64,000 bases of DNA from Vigna angularis. Taxonomy: Eukaryota; Streptophyta; Magnoliopsida; Fabales; Fabaceae. Both the position numbers and the translations under genes were made by a program. Shown piece after piece: positions 1 through 9,950 of this stretch; the first letter of the stretch is position 1; each line of letters opens with the position of its first letter. A model generated the notes under the pieces. That model saw nothing but the letters and a program-made list of their open reading frames with translations. It searched no databases and was not told where the DNA came from. Location of the stretch: positions 34,147,631-34,211,630 of the forward strand of contig NC_068971.1 of NCBI RefSeq assembly GCF_016808095.1. The letters are read 5' to 3'.

Positions 1-345
1 TTAAAAAATAACATTATTCAAGCATTTCTCTTTGAAGCATTAACTAAGAATTACACATCTTACACAGTCTAAATGGTTCAATTTACCATATGAAAATTAT
101 TTATATACAGACTTGTACATTACATAAAATTAAACCTCGTACCCTGCTAACCTTAATAAATAATATGATTTAATACACTTTTTTATAATGATCAAGTTAC
201 ATTCAATCGCTGGTTTCGGCCAAAGGAGTTCAAAATCAAAAAGAAAATTCTCAGGATTTCCAAGTCTTTTAAGGTTAACAGTTTCAAGGTAAAAGGTACG
301 AAATCCGGAAACTGGCCCGGCTTGATCACATAAAATGAAACCACA
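1..345. repeat. Direct repeat copy A, 3' of TSR2
   Basis: This stretch is repeated at 1421-1770 with an offset of 1420 bases. By eye roughly six of seven bases match, with small indels. The window edge cuts this copy. A second homologous block (about 940-1050 here, about 1917-2020 in copy B) follows in the same order, so both belong to one larger duplicated unit. The segment contains no convincing coding sequence. Confidence 0.85.
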
Positions 346-506
346 AGGCAAAAAAAATGTATAAAACATAACGTACGATTTTCCAATGCATATAACCGGG
401 ATAACTATTTTTTCTAAATCCTTAAGATATTCTGCAAAACCTCAAAAAGTATAAGGACTACCCCGCTTGAAACAAAACTTTGAAAAAACAATAGATATTT
501 TTTTAT

Positions 507-2629
507 CTAATTTTTCCTCCCCTTATTTCTTCTGTTTGAAACTACAGCCCATCCATCATCTGCTCCGCCCGAAACATTCGGCCGGGGCTCATTAACTGAA
601 TTATTGTTTGAATAAGATCTCGGAATCTCCGTATTCATGCTTGAAGAATTACAATCTACACTCATGGTTTCATCACCACCATCTTCGTCACTGTCATCTT
701 CACCATCATTTACAATCTAAAACATAAAAAAACGTCTACCATTTTCAAATTCAACGAAACTGGAAGATCATCCAATTGTTATTTGGTTAAACGCCAAACA
801 TTATTATTAAAGCATTCAAATTCAAGTAAAGAGGAAGATAAGACAATTTTTTCCTGGTTGTACATAAAAAAGGAGAAATATGTACAAATCAAGCAAAAGC
901 ATGCTCTGTAAACGTATGTAACAACAGCAATAAACTAGATCACATTTTACATTGAGGCACACAACAGCAGCTATGACTTGATATTTGTGAATAATACCCA
1001 TCATGTAGAAATTGAACCACCCTAAATTAAACTAGCATAGAACCTGTAAACCTTGCCCATTCCTTTTTACATTTAAGACATTCAAGAAAAACCTGTTTTG
1101 CAAACACTGTTCAGATTAAATCAAGTGTTCATTGTCCCCACCAAAACCACGAAATGTAAAGAGGATTTGGTTATAGTAAAAACACAAACTTGGCATTTCA
1201 TTTAACTTGTACATGTTTAAATAATGTGTTTTAACAAAAAAGCTTGCTGAATGAATTTCAAAAAGAACCATTATAGATACAGTTTCCTAAAATTTCATCC
1301 AGGAGCTCTCCTAGGATGACTAGGGATCATGATCAAAATCATATATTTGGAATAATATCTAACTAGGTCTCTAAGAGACACTCCTCTTTGTAAAACGCAT
1401 AACCCAAACAACCAGAAATTTTAAAAAATAACATTATTCAAGCACTTCTATTTGAAGCATTAACCAAGAGAATTACACATCTTACAACAAAGGCTAAATG
1501 GTTCAATTTTCCATATAAAATGAGTAAAATGCCTGAAAATTACTTATATACATATTTCTGTATATTATATAAAATTAAACCTCGTACCCCGCTAACCTTA
1601 ACAAATAATCTGATTTAATACATTTTTTAAATGATCAAGTTACATGCAATCGCTGGTTTCAAGCAAAGGAGTTCAAAATCAAAAAGAAAATTCACAGGAT
1701 TTCCATGTCTTTTAAGGGGAAACAGTTTCAAGATAAAAGGTAGGAAACCCAGAGACTGACCTGGATTGATAAGAAAGTGTTCCGTTGGAGTGAAGATGGT
1801 GAAATGCAAATGGAGAGGTACCCATATAAATACAAAAAATTAGTGGCTGCTCCAGTAACTAAGCAAGGTTTCAAGACTTGAAATTGAAAGGTAGTGAGAG
1901 GGGAAAATAGATGTACTAGATGAGATTTTGCATTGAGGCACACAATAGTTATGACTTCATATTTGTGAATATGATATCAAAAAATAGTAAAATTAAACCA
2001 GTATAGAACCCTATAAATATGATATTAAAAAAATAGTAAAATTTTATTGTGCACATACTGTATCACTAATGTACCTGCGCTGTGTGAGGACGAGTTGCTT
2101 GCTCGAGATTGGCTTTCCTAAGATTTTCAAAAGAACTAAAATTTCCGTCCAAGAATTCTTCATGCATAACCATTAATTTCTCAGCTACCTAAATAATCAT
2201 AAAAAAAATAAGAACAAGTGAATATAACAAAACAAACATATTAAAAAAATGAAAAAGAAAATGTATACCTCTTCAATACTGCCATCTTCGACCTCCACAT
2301 TGAGAGAAAGCATACCTTGATCCAGTATGTCTTCTAAGTCATCAATGTACAGTGGCTCTGGAACACATCCATCAAAACAATTAAAAACAAAAAATTAAAA
2401 GAGTTTCCGGAATTGAATTGTCTTTTGTTGCGTCAATTGATATACCTTTGAATTGAGTGAACCACGAAAGAATATCAGTGACAAGTTGATCGGCTTTGAC
2501 ACGGGACTCACGGCCACCCCATTCGTTCTCGACAGCAGTTTGAAGAGCCGACCAGCGGAAAAGGAGTAATCCAATTCCTTCATTGAAAACTGCTATAGAT
2601 TGTCCCTGTAGTCGTCGAGCACCCTCCAT
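507..2629 (-). CDS. TSR2: TSR2-like pre-rRNA-processing protein (WGG domain)
   Basis: Four coding exons are visible on the minus strand: 2629-2446, 2357-2269, 2188-2075 and 716-507. All introns are GT-AG and the joined reading frame is 198 residues. The family acts in 20S pre-rRNA processing in the nucleus; in yeast Tsr2 is an escort for the small-subunit protein eS26. Residues 37-39 are the defining WGG tripeptide, in the context AVENEWGGRES. Exon 2 encodes the conserved stretch EPLYIDDLEDILDQGML. The C-terminus is acidic (NDGEDDSDEDGGDE), then ends in a DDGWAVVSNRRNKGRK-type tail, as is usual for plant homologues. The start is the only ATG in frame upstream of the WGG domain. The last intron is about 1.36 kb and contains copy B of a duplicated segment whose other copy lies just past the stop codon. 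The family call is firm; expression cannot be judged. Confidence 0.92.
1421..1770. repeat. Direct repeat copy B, inside the last TSR2 intron
   Basis: This is the second copy of the segment at 1-345, in the same orientation. It begins with TTAAAAAATAACATTATTCA, identical to the first 20 bases of the window. In copy A the homology blocks are about 600 bp apart and the last TSR2 exon lies between them; here they are only about 150 bp apart, and no exon-4-like sequence is present. Confidence 0.85.
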
Positions 2630-3062
2630 ATTTCAACACAACACAATAAACCCTATGTGCTGTGTTCGTAACTATATCCTGCAATTGGGCCTAGAAACGT
2701 GAAACCAAATATACATAGTAAAAGTTTGGAAAATAGATAAGCGGCAATAAGAATTGAACGGTGATCTAAATACTTCAGACTAAATTACCATGTATGTAAA
2801 TGAACATTTCAACTTGTATGATGATAGACCCATATATATCATCTCTAGTAACTACGCATTTCTCATATAATTCAAGCTACATCACTATATTTTGATTCAA
2901 AAACTTCCATCATTGTAAAACAGCTTGTGCAAAGTGGTCCAACTAGATGCAAACATATAAGACAGTGATAGACTCAAATTAAGAAACAAAATATGTATGC
3001 ATTGGTAGAGAAGGAAAATTTCAACAATTAAAAGCCATCTCTCACAATTGAAATGGAGTCAT
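2630..3062. other. TSR2 upstream region
   Basis: This is AT-rich sequence between the TSR2 start codon and the first retroelement. It must hold the 5' UTR and core promoter. I see no clear TATA box or other feature. Less than about 440 bp of non-element DNA remains upstream of the gene. Confidence 0.5.
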
Positions 3063-3160
3063 TGTTGTGTAGGTTTAATATACACACATATCCATAGATC
3101 ACCACACGGATAAGATATTGTCCGCTTTGACTCAAGCCCTCATGGATTTGTTTTTGGTAC

Positions 3161-3342
3161 TGTTAAAACACTAAGACATTTTATTCATATATGAAAAGTG
3201 TAAGTTACAAGGTTATGGTATTCTATATATATATATATATAGAATACCATGACAGAACACAATGACACAATATAACCCACTTCTCAAGTTGGGTACACAC
3301 AAACAACATCAAACAACAACATAAACATAATACATTTTAACA
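3161..3342 (-). repeat. Copia 3' LTR
   Basis: The 182-bp LTR has terminal inverted repeat TGTTAAAA/TTTTAACA. It contains a perfect palindrome around 3224-3252, GGTATTC-(TA)n-GAATACC. It differs from the other LTR only by one missing CA unit near 3296. Confidence 0.95.
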
Positions 3343-3358
3343 CTTCCCCTCAAGCTGG
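3343..3358 (-). other. Copia polypurine tract
   Basis: On the minus strand the sequence next to the 3' LTR is CTTGAGGGGAAG. This is the expected position and composition for the plus-strand primer of reverse transcription. Confidence 0.75.
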
Positions 3359-6300
3359 AGCATATAAATCATATGCACCAAGCTTGGAACATATAAACTG
3401 AATCCTAGGCCCTCTTAAAGACTTAGTAAAAATATCTGCAAATTGTTCATTAGAATTGACAAATTCTGTAATGAGATCCTTGGACAATAACTTCTCTCTG
3501 ATGAAATGACAATCAATTTCTATATGTTTTGTTCTCTCATGGAACACTGGATTGGAGGCAATGTGAAGAGCTGCTTGGTTATCACAATACAACTTCATAG
3601 GCTTGTTTTCACAGAATTTTAATTCTTGAAGGAGTTGTTTGATCCATATAAGTTCACATGTAGCTATGGCCATAGATCGGTATTCAGCTTCTGCACTAGA
3701 TCGAGCAACAACACTTTGTTTCTTGCTTTTCCATGATACAAGGTTCCCTCCAAGGAGTACACAATATCCTGTAGTAGATCTTCGATCATTCGGACAACCA
3801 GCCCAATCTGCATCACAATATCCTTCTAACTCAGTACTTCCCTTGTTCTCATACAATGGTCCATGACCTGGATTCCCTTTTACATATCTAAGGATGCGTA
3901 CCACGGCATTCCAATGATCAATATGAGGATTTTGCATAAATTGGCTCATAACTCCCACTGGATAAGAAAGATCAGGTCTTGTTATGGTGAGATATATTAG
4001 TTTTCCAACCAACCTTCTGTATCTTTCTAGATCTGAGAAAGGTTCACCATGGTCTTTCATTAACTTTTTATTTGAGTCCATAGGACTATCAATGGGCTTG
4101 CAATCTGTCAGACCTGTTTCCTCCAAAATATCCAGGGCATATTTTCTTTGTGAAATGATGACTCCTTCTTTTGATTGTGCCACTTCAATACCAAGGAAGT
4201 ATTTCAACCGACCTAAGTCTTTGGTTTGAAAGTGGTTGAACAAAGGATCCTTTAATTGAGCAATTCTCGCAACATCATTTCCTGTAATTACAATATCATC
4301 AACATAAACCATTAGATAAACACATTTATCAGGAGTAGAATGCCCATAAAACACTGAATGATCTGCTTCACATCGTTTTAATCCGAATTATTGCACAACA
4401 TGGCTAAATTTACCAAACCAAGCTCGAGGTGATTGTTTCAAACCGTAGAGTGAACGACGTAATTTACAAACTAACTTAGACTCCCCCTGAGCAACACAAC
4501 TAAATCCAGGAGATTGCTCCATGTATATCTCCTCTTCCAGATCACCATGAAGAAAGGCATTTTTAATATCCAATTGGTGAAGTGGCCATTGTCTAATGGC
4601 AGCCATGGCAAGAAATAGACGAACACTACTGATTTTGGCCACCGGAGAAAAAGTATCACAATAGTCGAGACCATAAACCTGAGTATATCTCTTTGCGACT
4701 AGACGAGCTTTAAGACGATCAATGGCACCAGTAGGACCAACTTTAATAGCATATACCCATCTGCATCCCACGGGTTTCTTATCAGGAGGAAGAGGTACAA
4801 GGTCCCAAGTGCCACTTTTGTCAAGTGCCTGCATTTCATCAATCATGGCTTGTCGCCATCCAGGGTGATCAAGTGCCTCATGAACATTATTAGGAACTTT
4901 GATGTTAGAAAGGAAGGAAACAAAGGAGAAATATGTAGGAGACAGACGATGGTAACTTAAAAAATTATAAACAGGATAAGGATTTCGAGTAGATCGAATA
5001 CCTTTTCGAAGAGCAATAGGCCAAGCCTGATTTGAGTCAAGAGAGGACGAGGAGGATGAAGGATCCATGGTCTGAGAATCTGATGGAGAAGGAGCTGAGT
5101 CTCGAGGATCTTCAGGCACGGAGGAAGGTGGTTCAACAATATCTTGTGCATTCTGAGTTTAAGCTGAAGATGGAGAAGCGGGAATGACCAAGGGATCACA
5201 TAATGGTATAGGAAGCATCTCTTCAACAAATGAAGGATACTCCTTGGAAGACAAGAAGAAGGGTGTATCCTCAAAAAAGGTGACATCAGAAGACATATAA
5301 TACCTTCTTGTGGAGGGAGAATAACATCTATATCCTTTCTGAATGCGAGAATATCCCAAAAAGACACATTTAATAGACTTGGGAGAAAGTTTATCAAGAC
5401 CAGGAGAAACATTATGGACAAAACATGTACACCCAAATACACGTGGGGGAATATGATATAGGGCGTCATTTGGAAAAATAACAGAATAAGGAACTTTATT
5501 CTCAAGAGAGGAAGACGGCATCCTATTGATTTGAAAACAGGCAGTGAGGATTGCATCCCCCCAATGATGAACAGGAACATTAGTATTTAACATCAGGGAA
5601 CGTGCTGTTTCAATAAGATGTCTATTCTTTCTCTCAGCTATGCCATTTTGTTGTGGAGTGTGAGGACATGTTGATTGATGTAAAATTCCTTTGGAAGATA
5701 AAAATGAAGAAAATGCAGCAGAAAAATATTCCTTAGCATTATCACTTCTGAGAATTTTAATTGTCTTTCCAAATTGATTTTGAATTTCATTAACAAAGGA
5801 CATAAAAATGGCTAAAAGTTCAGATCTCTCTTTCATAAGATAAACCCACGTACATCGAGAAAATTCATCAATGAAGGTTACAAAATAGTTAAAACCAAAG
5901 GAAGTAACCCGACTCGGTCCCCAAATATCAGAGTGAATGGTAGAAAAAATAGACTTACATCGTGTCTCAGATTTCTTTGGATAAGAAGATCTAACATGTT
6001 TTCCTAACTGACAAGACTCACAATCTAAGACAGGAATGTGTTTAAGACTTGGAACCATCAACTTCAGCTTAGACAAATTTGGGTGACCCAAACGATCATG
6101 TAAAATTTTAGGAGATGAAGTTGAAATGCAAGAAACAAAAGAGGTAGGTTTTAGGAAATACAATCCTCTTGACTCATATCCTTCTCCAATTCGACGACCC
6201 GTACCATGTTCCTGTATGACAAAGGAAGTAGCAGTAAAGGTTATAGAACAATTTAATGAACGTGTCAATTGACTCACGGACATTAAGTTATAAGGACAAT

Positions 6301-6733
6301 GAGGAATATACAAAACAGAATTTAAGTTCAGTGAGGGAGATAAAGACACTTTGCCGATTCCTTGAGATGTCAATTTGGATCCATTGGCAATAGTAACTAA
6401 CTGAGGAACTTTTTGAGAGGTAATGGAGGAAAACAAACGAGTGTTACCAGACAAATGATTTGAGGCACCTGAATCAAGAATCCATGAACCTTGACATTCC
6501 GCAGATTGTGAGATACGTACACTTGACACACTTGGCACTAAAGGAAACTGACAATGGCCAGTGGATTTCTCAAACTTGTATCTCAAAAATTCTTGATACT
6601 CTTCATTTGAACATTGCACATACCCACTTCGACTACTATGGCATCCTCCATTAGCTCCGTTCCTTGAAGTGGCAGATAAGGAGAAATTAGTTTTAGTAGA
6701 CGATGTCATTCTAGATTTGTGAGTAGGATCCAA
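3350..6733 (-). pseudogene. Copia pol polyprotein with two in-frame stop codons
   Basis: One reading frame runs through the whole region and is interrupted by TAA at about 5159-5161 and about 4388-4390. Protease: DSGA about 87 residues from the start of the open frame. GAG-pre-integrase zinc site: HDRLGH followed by CESCQLGKH. Integrase core: Asp in HSDIWG, Asp in RSDNAKEYF, Glu in NGIAERKNR. Reverse transcriptase: DIKNAFLHGD and the catalytic YVDDI. RNase H: YCDADWAGC, then SSAEAEYRS near the end. The frame stays open apart from the two stops and there are no frameshifts. The first in-frame ATG is near 6709. No gag nucleocapsid knuckle precedes the protease. In the intact family this is a single Gag-Pol protein. 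Confidence 0.93.
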
Positions 6734-7339
6734 AAAGAAACAAGGTCTTATGACTATGGGAAATCAGAATCCCTCTTCAACCATACTAAGAAATGAAGCT
6801 CATCAATGTGAAATTTAAGAGAGAAAACCCTAGGTGCAAACAACAACTACCAAACAAGCGAAGCAAGGGCCAAAACACGCTGAGGAAGCTACGACAAAAC
6901 TGTCTGCAACGGCACAGTGTCGACCCAATACAGAGAAGACTGCGCGTGAGGAACACGCGCCGGAGAATCGCCGGAAACAGGCGGCACGTGAGGACCACGC
7001 GCCGGGAACTTGATGGAGATAGGTGGCGCGTAGCGGCGCGTGAAGAGGAGTCTGCTCTTGACTCCGACGAGGTTGGCCGTCGCTCGAGAAGACGGTCCAG
7101 ATCTGCTGGTCACCAGTCAAAACCGTGACGGTGGCCGGCGTAGATCGGAGAGAAGCTGCGCGTGGAGGAGCGTGTGGAGGTTTCTGAGGAAGCGGCCACC
7201 AGGGTTGGGTCGCGCTTCTCTAGGCGAACCTAACCCTCAACTTTGCCTGACAAACGGCGGCGGCGGACGGCGGCGGTGGCGACAGTGATAGCATCGGCGG
7301 CGGCGGAAACTGGCGGCTACAGCAGTGGCACACTGGGTC
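6734..7339 (-). other. Copia 5' leader with gag deletion
   Basis: Between the primer site and the protease frame lie only about 600 bp, where a plant copia normally has a leader plus about 1 kb of gag. The part at 6930-7330 is strongly GC-rich, with CGG/CCG runs, unlike the AT-rich rest of the element. Several short overlapping frames occur but none has gag motifs. The deletion junction probably lies near 6710-6790, where a short ATG-initiated frame ends and the protease frame opens. Confidence 0.7.
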
Positions 7340-7354
7340 TGGCTCTTGATACCA
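7340..7354 (-). other. Copia primer binding site
   Basis: On the minus strand TGGTATCAAGAGCCA directly follows the 5' LTR. It resembles the usual copia site TGGTATCAGAGC, complementary to initiator methionine tRNA, but has one extra A. Confidence 0.85.
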
Positions 7355-7538
7355 TGTTAAAACACTAAGACATTTTATTCATATATGAAAAGTGTAAGTT
7401 ACAAGGTTATGGTATTCTATATATATATATATATAGAATACCATGACAGAACACAATGACACAATATAACCCACTTCTCAAGTTGGGTACACACACAAAC
7501 AACATCAAACAACAACATAAACATAATACATTTTAACA
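7355..7538 (-). repeat. Copia 5' LTR
   Basis: This 184-bp partner of the LTR at 3161-3342 includes the same GGTATTC-(TA)n-GAATACC palindrome. It should carry the element's promoter on the minus strand. Confidence 0.95.
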
Positions 7539-7643
7539 GGTACCACTCCAAAAGACTTCTTACTAAGGAAAGTATCTTATGTGCATATAAACCTATGTCT
7601 ATTTCGTATTTTATCCGATGTGGGACTTTGTTTATACCCAACA

Positions 7644-8064
7644 TCCTCCCCTCAAACAAAGGGACATTCAAACTTTCACCAATCAAACAAAATACTCCGT
7701 ATTTTTTCAAATTTCAGGATTCAATTCTTTCCCCAATCTCGATTCTCAGATACACATCTGCAATTATCCTAGAAATGAACTCAAACCCTCTGCTTAACCA
7801 AACATCAGACTCGGGATTTTATTCTTTCAATCTTTCTTTTTTATCTTTTACAATATGTGATTGTTATAAAACCTGTGTTATAAATATATATATATATATA
7901 TATATTGCAAAAGTCATCATTGTCTCTCTTCGTGTTGGCCAAGCTTGTTTGTTGGCCGAACTCATTAAAACAAACTTGTTATTTGACAATCCCCAATAAT
8001 TGCAACCGCAAGTATCACGAGGTCTTTGCTAGCTTTCAGCCACAATGTGGTGCAGGGAGTCTTC
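7644..8064. other. Intergenic, no gene seen
   Basis: AT-rich DNA with a (TA)n tract near 7883-7905. A 134-codon plus-strand ORF at 7595-7999 runs through the tract and shows no recognisable domain, so it is not called. Confidence 0.5.
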
Positions 8065-8399
8065 TGTTGGGAAAAACGTGACCCACATAAATAATAATAC
8101 TCTTCAATTCACTGGAGTTATTTTTCATTGAACCTTGACAACCTTTAAATAGGTGCAAATAGGGCCTTGAACCAAGTACAAATAATAAAAACTAACAATA
8201 GAATATCAACTAACTTAAAATAAAATCCACCTAATCTATCTCTATCTTATAAAATAAAATAATACTCTCCTAAATAAAAAGAAAATCAAAACTACCTATA
8301 TCTATTTTATCTCTATCAAAATCAAATCAAATATTACTAAACCCAAAACTAATAAAATAAGATTTTAATGAATCCCTAAAATTTAAGTTTATCCCAACA
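8065..8399 (-). repeat. Short LTR element, 3' LTR
   Basis: This uninterrupted 335-bp LTR has TGTTGGGA and TCCCAACA ends. It gives the pre-insertion sequence for the gypsy target: TATTACTAAACCC, around 8332-8344. Confidence 0.93.
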
Positions 8400-8483
8400 A
8401 ACTCCCTCATAAACTTAAATTCTTCCTTCCTTCAGTAGGCTCCCCTTCAGGTGAAACTTTTCCTGAAGCACTTGAACTAGTGG

Positions 8484-8816
8484 CTAAAATTTCCGCTGTC
8501 GGTACGCCTCCAAAACCTGATCAAAATCTTCAACCATGAGCTTTGATAGGTCCTTCGACTCCTCGACGACGCACACAAAACTCTCGAAATCATCTATCAA
8601 TGATTTCAAACTCTTCTCCACAACTCGACTGGCAGGCAGCGACTCTCCATTTCTGCCGAGTTGATCTACCACTTTCTCCTTCAAATTTTTAAATTCCCCT
8701 TCCAGCGGAAGCATTCCCAACCAACCCCAACTATGAGTAGCCCTCTCCAACCGCCGTATCTTAACGGAACTTACCTGGATACCCTTTTCCAGGAAGACTT
8801 TCGGTATAGGGATCAT
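8484..8816 (-). CDS. Short ORF of the small LTR element, function unknown
   Basis: A 110-codon minus-strand ORF fills most of the 467-bp interior of the short LTR element. It is rich in Lys, Glu, Leu and Ser, and the C-terminal half (about residues 45-105) looks helical. There are no zinc-knuckle, protease or polymerase motifs. Its place just after the primer site suggests a remnant of gag, but I do not recognise the sequence. It could also be chance coding in a non-coding TRIM interior. Confidence 0.35.
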   Translation of the reverse strand: MIPIPKVFLEKGIQVSSVKIRRLERATHSWGWLGMLPLEGEFKNLKEKVVDQLGRNGESLPASRVVEKSLKSLIDDFESFVCVVEESKDLSKLMVEDFDQVLEAYRQRKF

Positions 8817-8852
8817 TATACTCGTCTGAGCCAGTCACCAAGAGAAACCATC

Positions 8853-8865
8853 GGCTCTGATACCA
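8853..8865 (-). other. Primer binding site of the short LTR element
   Basis: On the minus strand TGGTATCAGAGCC begins one base after the LTR end. This is the standard initiator methionine tRNA primer sequence and orients the element on the minus strand. Confidence 0.9.
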
Positions 8866-8866
8866 C

Positions 8867-9125
8867 TGTTGGGAAAATCTCACAATACACACACTCAAAT
8901 AATTTCTTGAAATTGAGTCTTATTATTCATTATAATTGAAGGGCTTTAAATAGCCATAACACTTACAATATTACGAGGAATAAAAATAAAATATCAACTA
9001 TCTTAAAAATAAAATCTCTTAATCTATCTATATCTTATAAAATAAAATAATATTCTCCTAAATAAAAGGAAAATCAAAACTACCTATATCTATTTTATCT
9101 CTATCAAAATCAAATCAAATATTAC
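8867..9125 (-). repeat. Short LTR element, 5' LTR, first part
   Basis: This starts TGTTGGGAAAAT and matches 8065-8330 with some divergence in its first third. It stops at TATTAC, where the gypsy LTR begins. Confidence 0.92.
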
Positions 9126-9894
9126 TGTACCGTAGGATACCTGAGTCCACTTAACGGTCGACAAATAACCCAACCGACCGTCCACTAGGCCTTCTCATGC
9201 TCGTATCACTTACAGCTTAATGTCGACTACTTGGTGATCGACCATTAAACAGTAATATAGTCTACTAAACGATCGACACATAACCCAACCGACCATTTTC
9301 TGGGTTTTCTTATGTTCATATCATTTAGAGTTTGACGTCGACCACTTGGTGATCGACAACTAAACAGTGATGTCGCGACAAAAGTCTCGCACGACAGTTC
9401 GCATAGTTACATCAGTATATAAGGCGGTCGACATATGACGAGCGATATCTTAAACTTAAAAGGTGTAGCGGTTAGAAGTTACCAGTTACGAATATCGGTC
9501 AATGCCATAAATCACGGGAATAACTGACCCAGTATCAGACACGATCTAGCAATTATAACTACCAGATAGTAAACTTCGGTAACCATCCGGACTTTCAGGT
9601 AAACGGTTTATTTTACTGTTTTAAATACACAAAGCACACGAGAAAAAAGGTACGTTTTTCCCCTTAGAGAAATTAAGAGAGAGAAATTATTCTTCTTCTT
9701 GATCACTTTGAACTGAAAAGATTCAAGAGATCCCTTTTCTGACTTGAGCGTCGGAGTGCCTTTGCAGGTACCCAGCCCATTTTCCCCTCAGAGAGCATAA
9801 CACAGAAAGAGAGATATCACAGTAGCGGCGTCACAGGAAGGAGCAGTTGAGATTTGTTAGGTTTGTATCTCGGTTTCACATCCATACTGAAACA
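9126..9894 (+). repeat. Gypsy 5' LTR
   Basis: The LTR starts TGTACC and ends GAAACA, followed after three bases by the primer site. It contains a TATA box (9416-9422) and repeated GTCGAC/GATCGAC motifs in U3. A poly-T/CTT-rich leader lies around 9650-9720. Confidence 0.93.
9416..9422 (+). promoter_or_regulatory. TATA box in gypsy 5' LTR
   Basis: AGTATATAAGGC lies centrally in the LTR, in a plausible position for the U3/R promoter. The same box is present on the minus strand in the inverted LTR. Confidence 0.6.
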
Positions 9895-9897
9895 TTT

Positions 9898-9916
9898 TGG
9901 CGCCCACCGTGGGGCC
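9898..9916 (+). other. Gypsy primer binding site
   Basis: TGGCGCCCACCGTGGGGCC starts three bases after the LTR. The TGGCGCC start is usual for plant Tat-lineage elements. I do not assign the tRNA species. Confidence 0.8.
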
Positions 9917-9950
9917 GAGATTTGATATCCCAACGACGACCACCGGAGCT

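Larger units (their letters stand above)
3161..7538 (-). mobile_element. Ty1/copia retrotransposon, gag-deleted, young insertion
   Basis: The element is complete from LTR to LTR, on the minus strand, and about 4.4 kb long. It is flanked by the 5-bp duplication GGTAC (3156-3160 and 7539-7543). The LTRs (182 and 184 bp) start TGTTAAAA and end TTTTAACA. They are identical apart from one CA unit in a short microsatellite, so insertion was recent. A tRNA-iMet type primer site lies against the right LTR and a purine tract against the left. Domain order is protease, integrase, reverse transcriptase, RNase H, as in copia. Almost all of gag is missing and the pol frame has two in-frame stops. It must have moved with proteins from a relative, unless the stops arose after insertion. 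Confidence 0.96.
3063..7643. repeat. LTR-like dispersed repeat split by the copia insertion
   Basis: The two pieces, 3063-3160 and 7544-7643, join across the copia target site GGTAC into about 200 bp. The joined unit starts TGTTGTGTAGG, ends TACCCAACA, and contains GATGTGGGACT near its right end. That motif is common in small legume LTR or TRIM elements. No flanking target duplication was found, so its exact ends and class are inferred. Confidence 0.55.

Noticed and set aside
7595..7999. 134-codon plus ORF
   Set aside because: It crosses a dispersed-repeat end and a (TA)n tract encoding Ile/Tyr repeats; no domain.
9897..9950. Extension of Gag to a start in the primer binding site
   Set aside because: The frame is open there but begins with TTG inside the PBS. 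The ATG at 9951 is the natural start.
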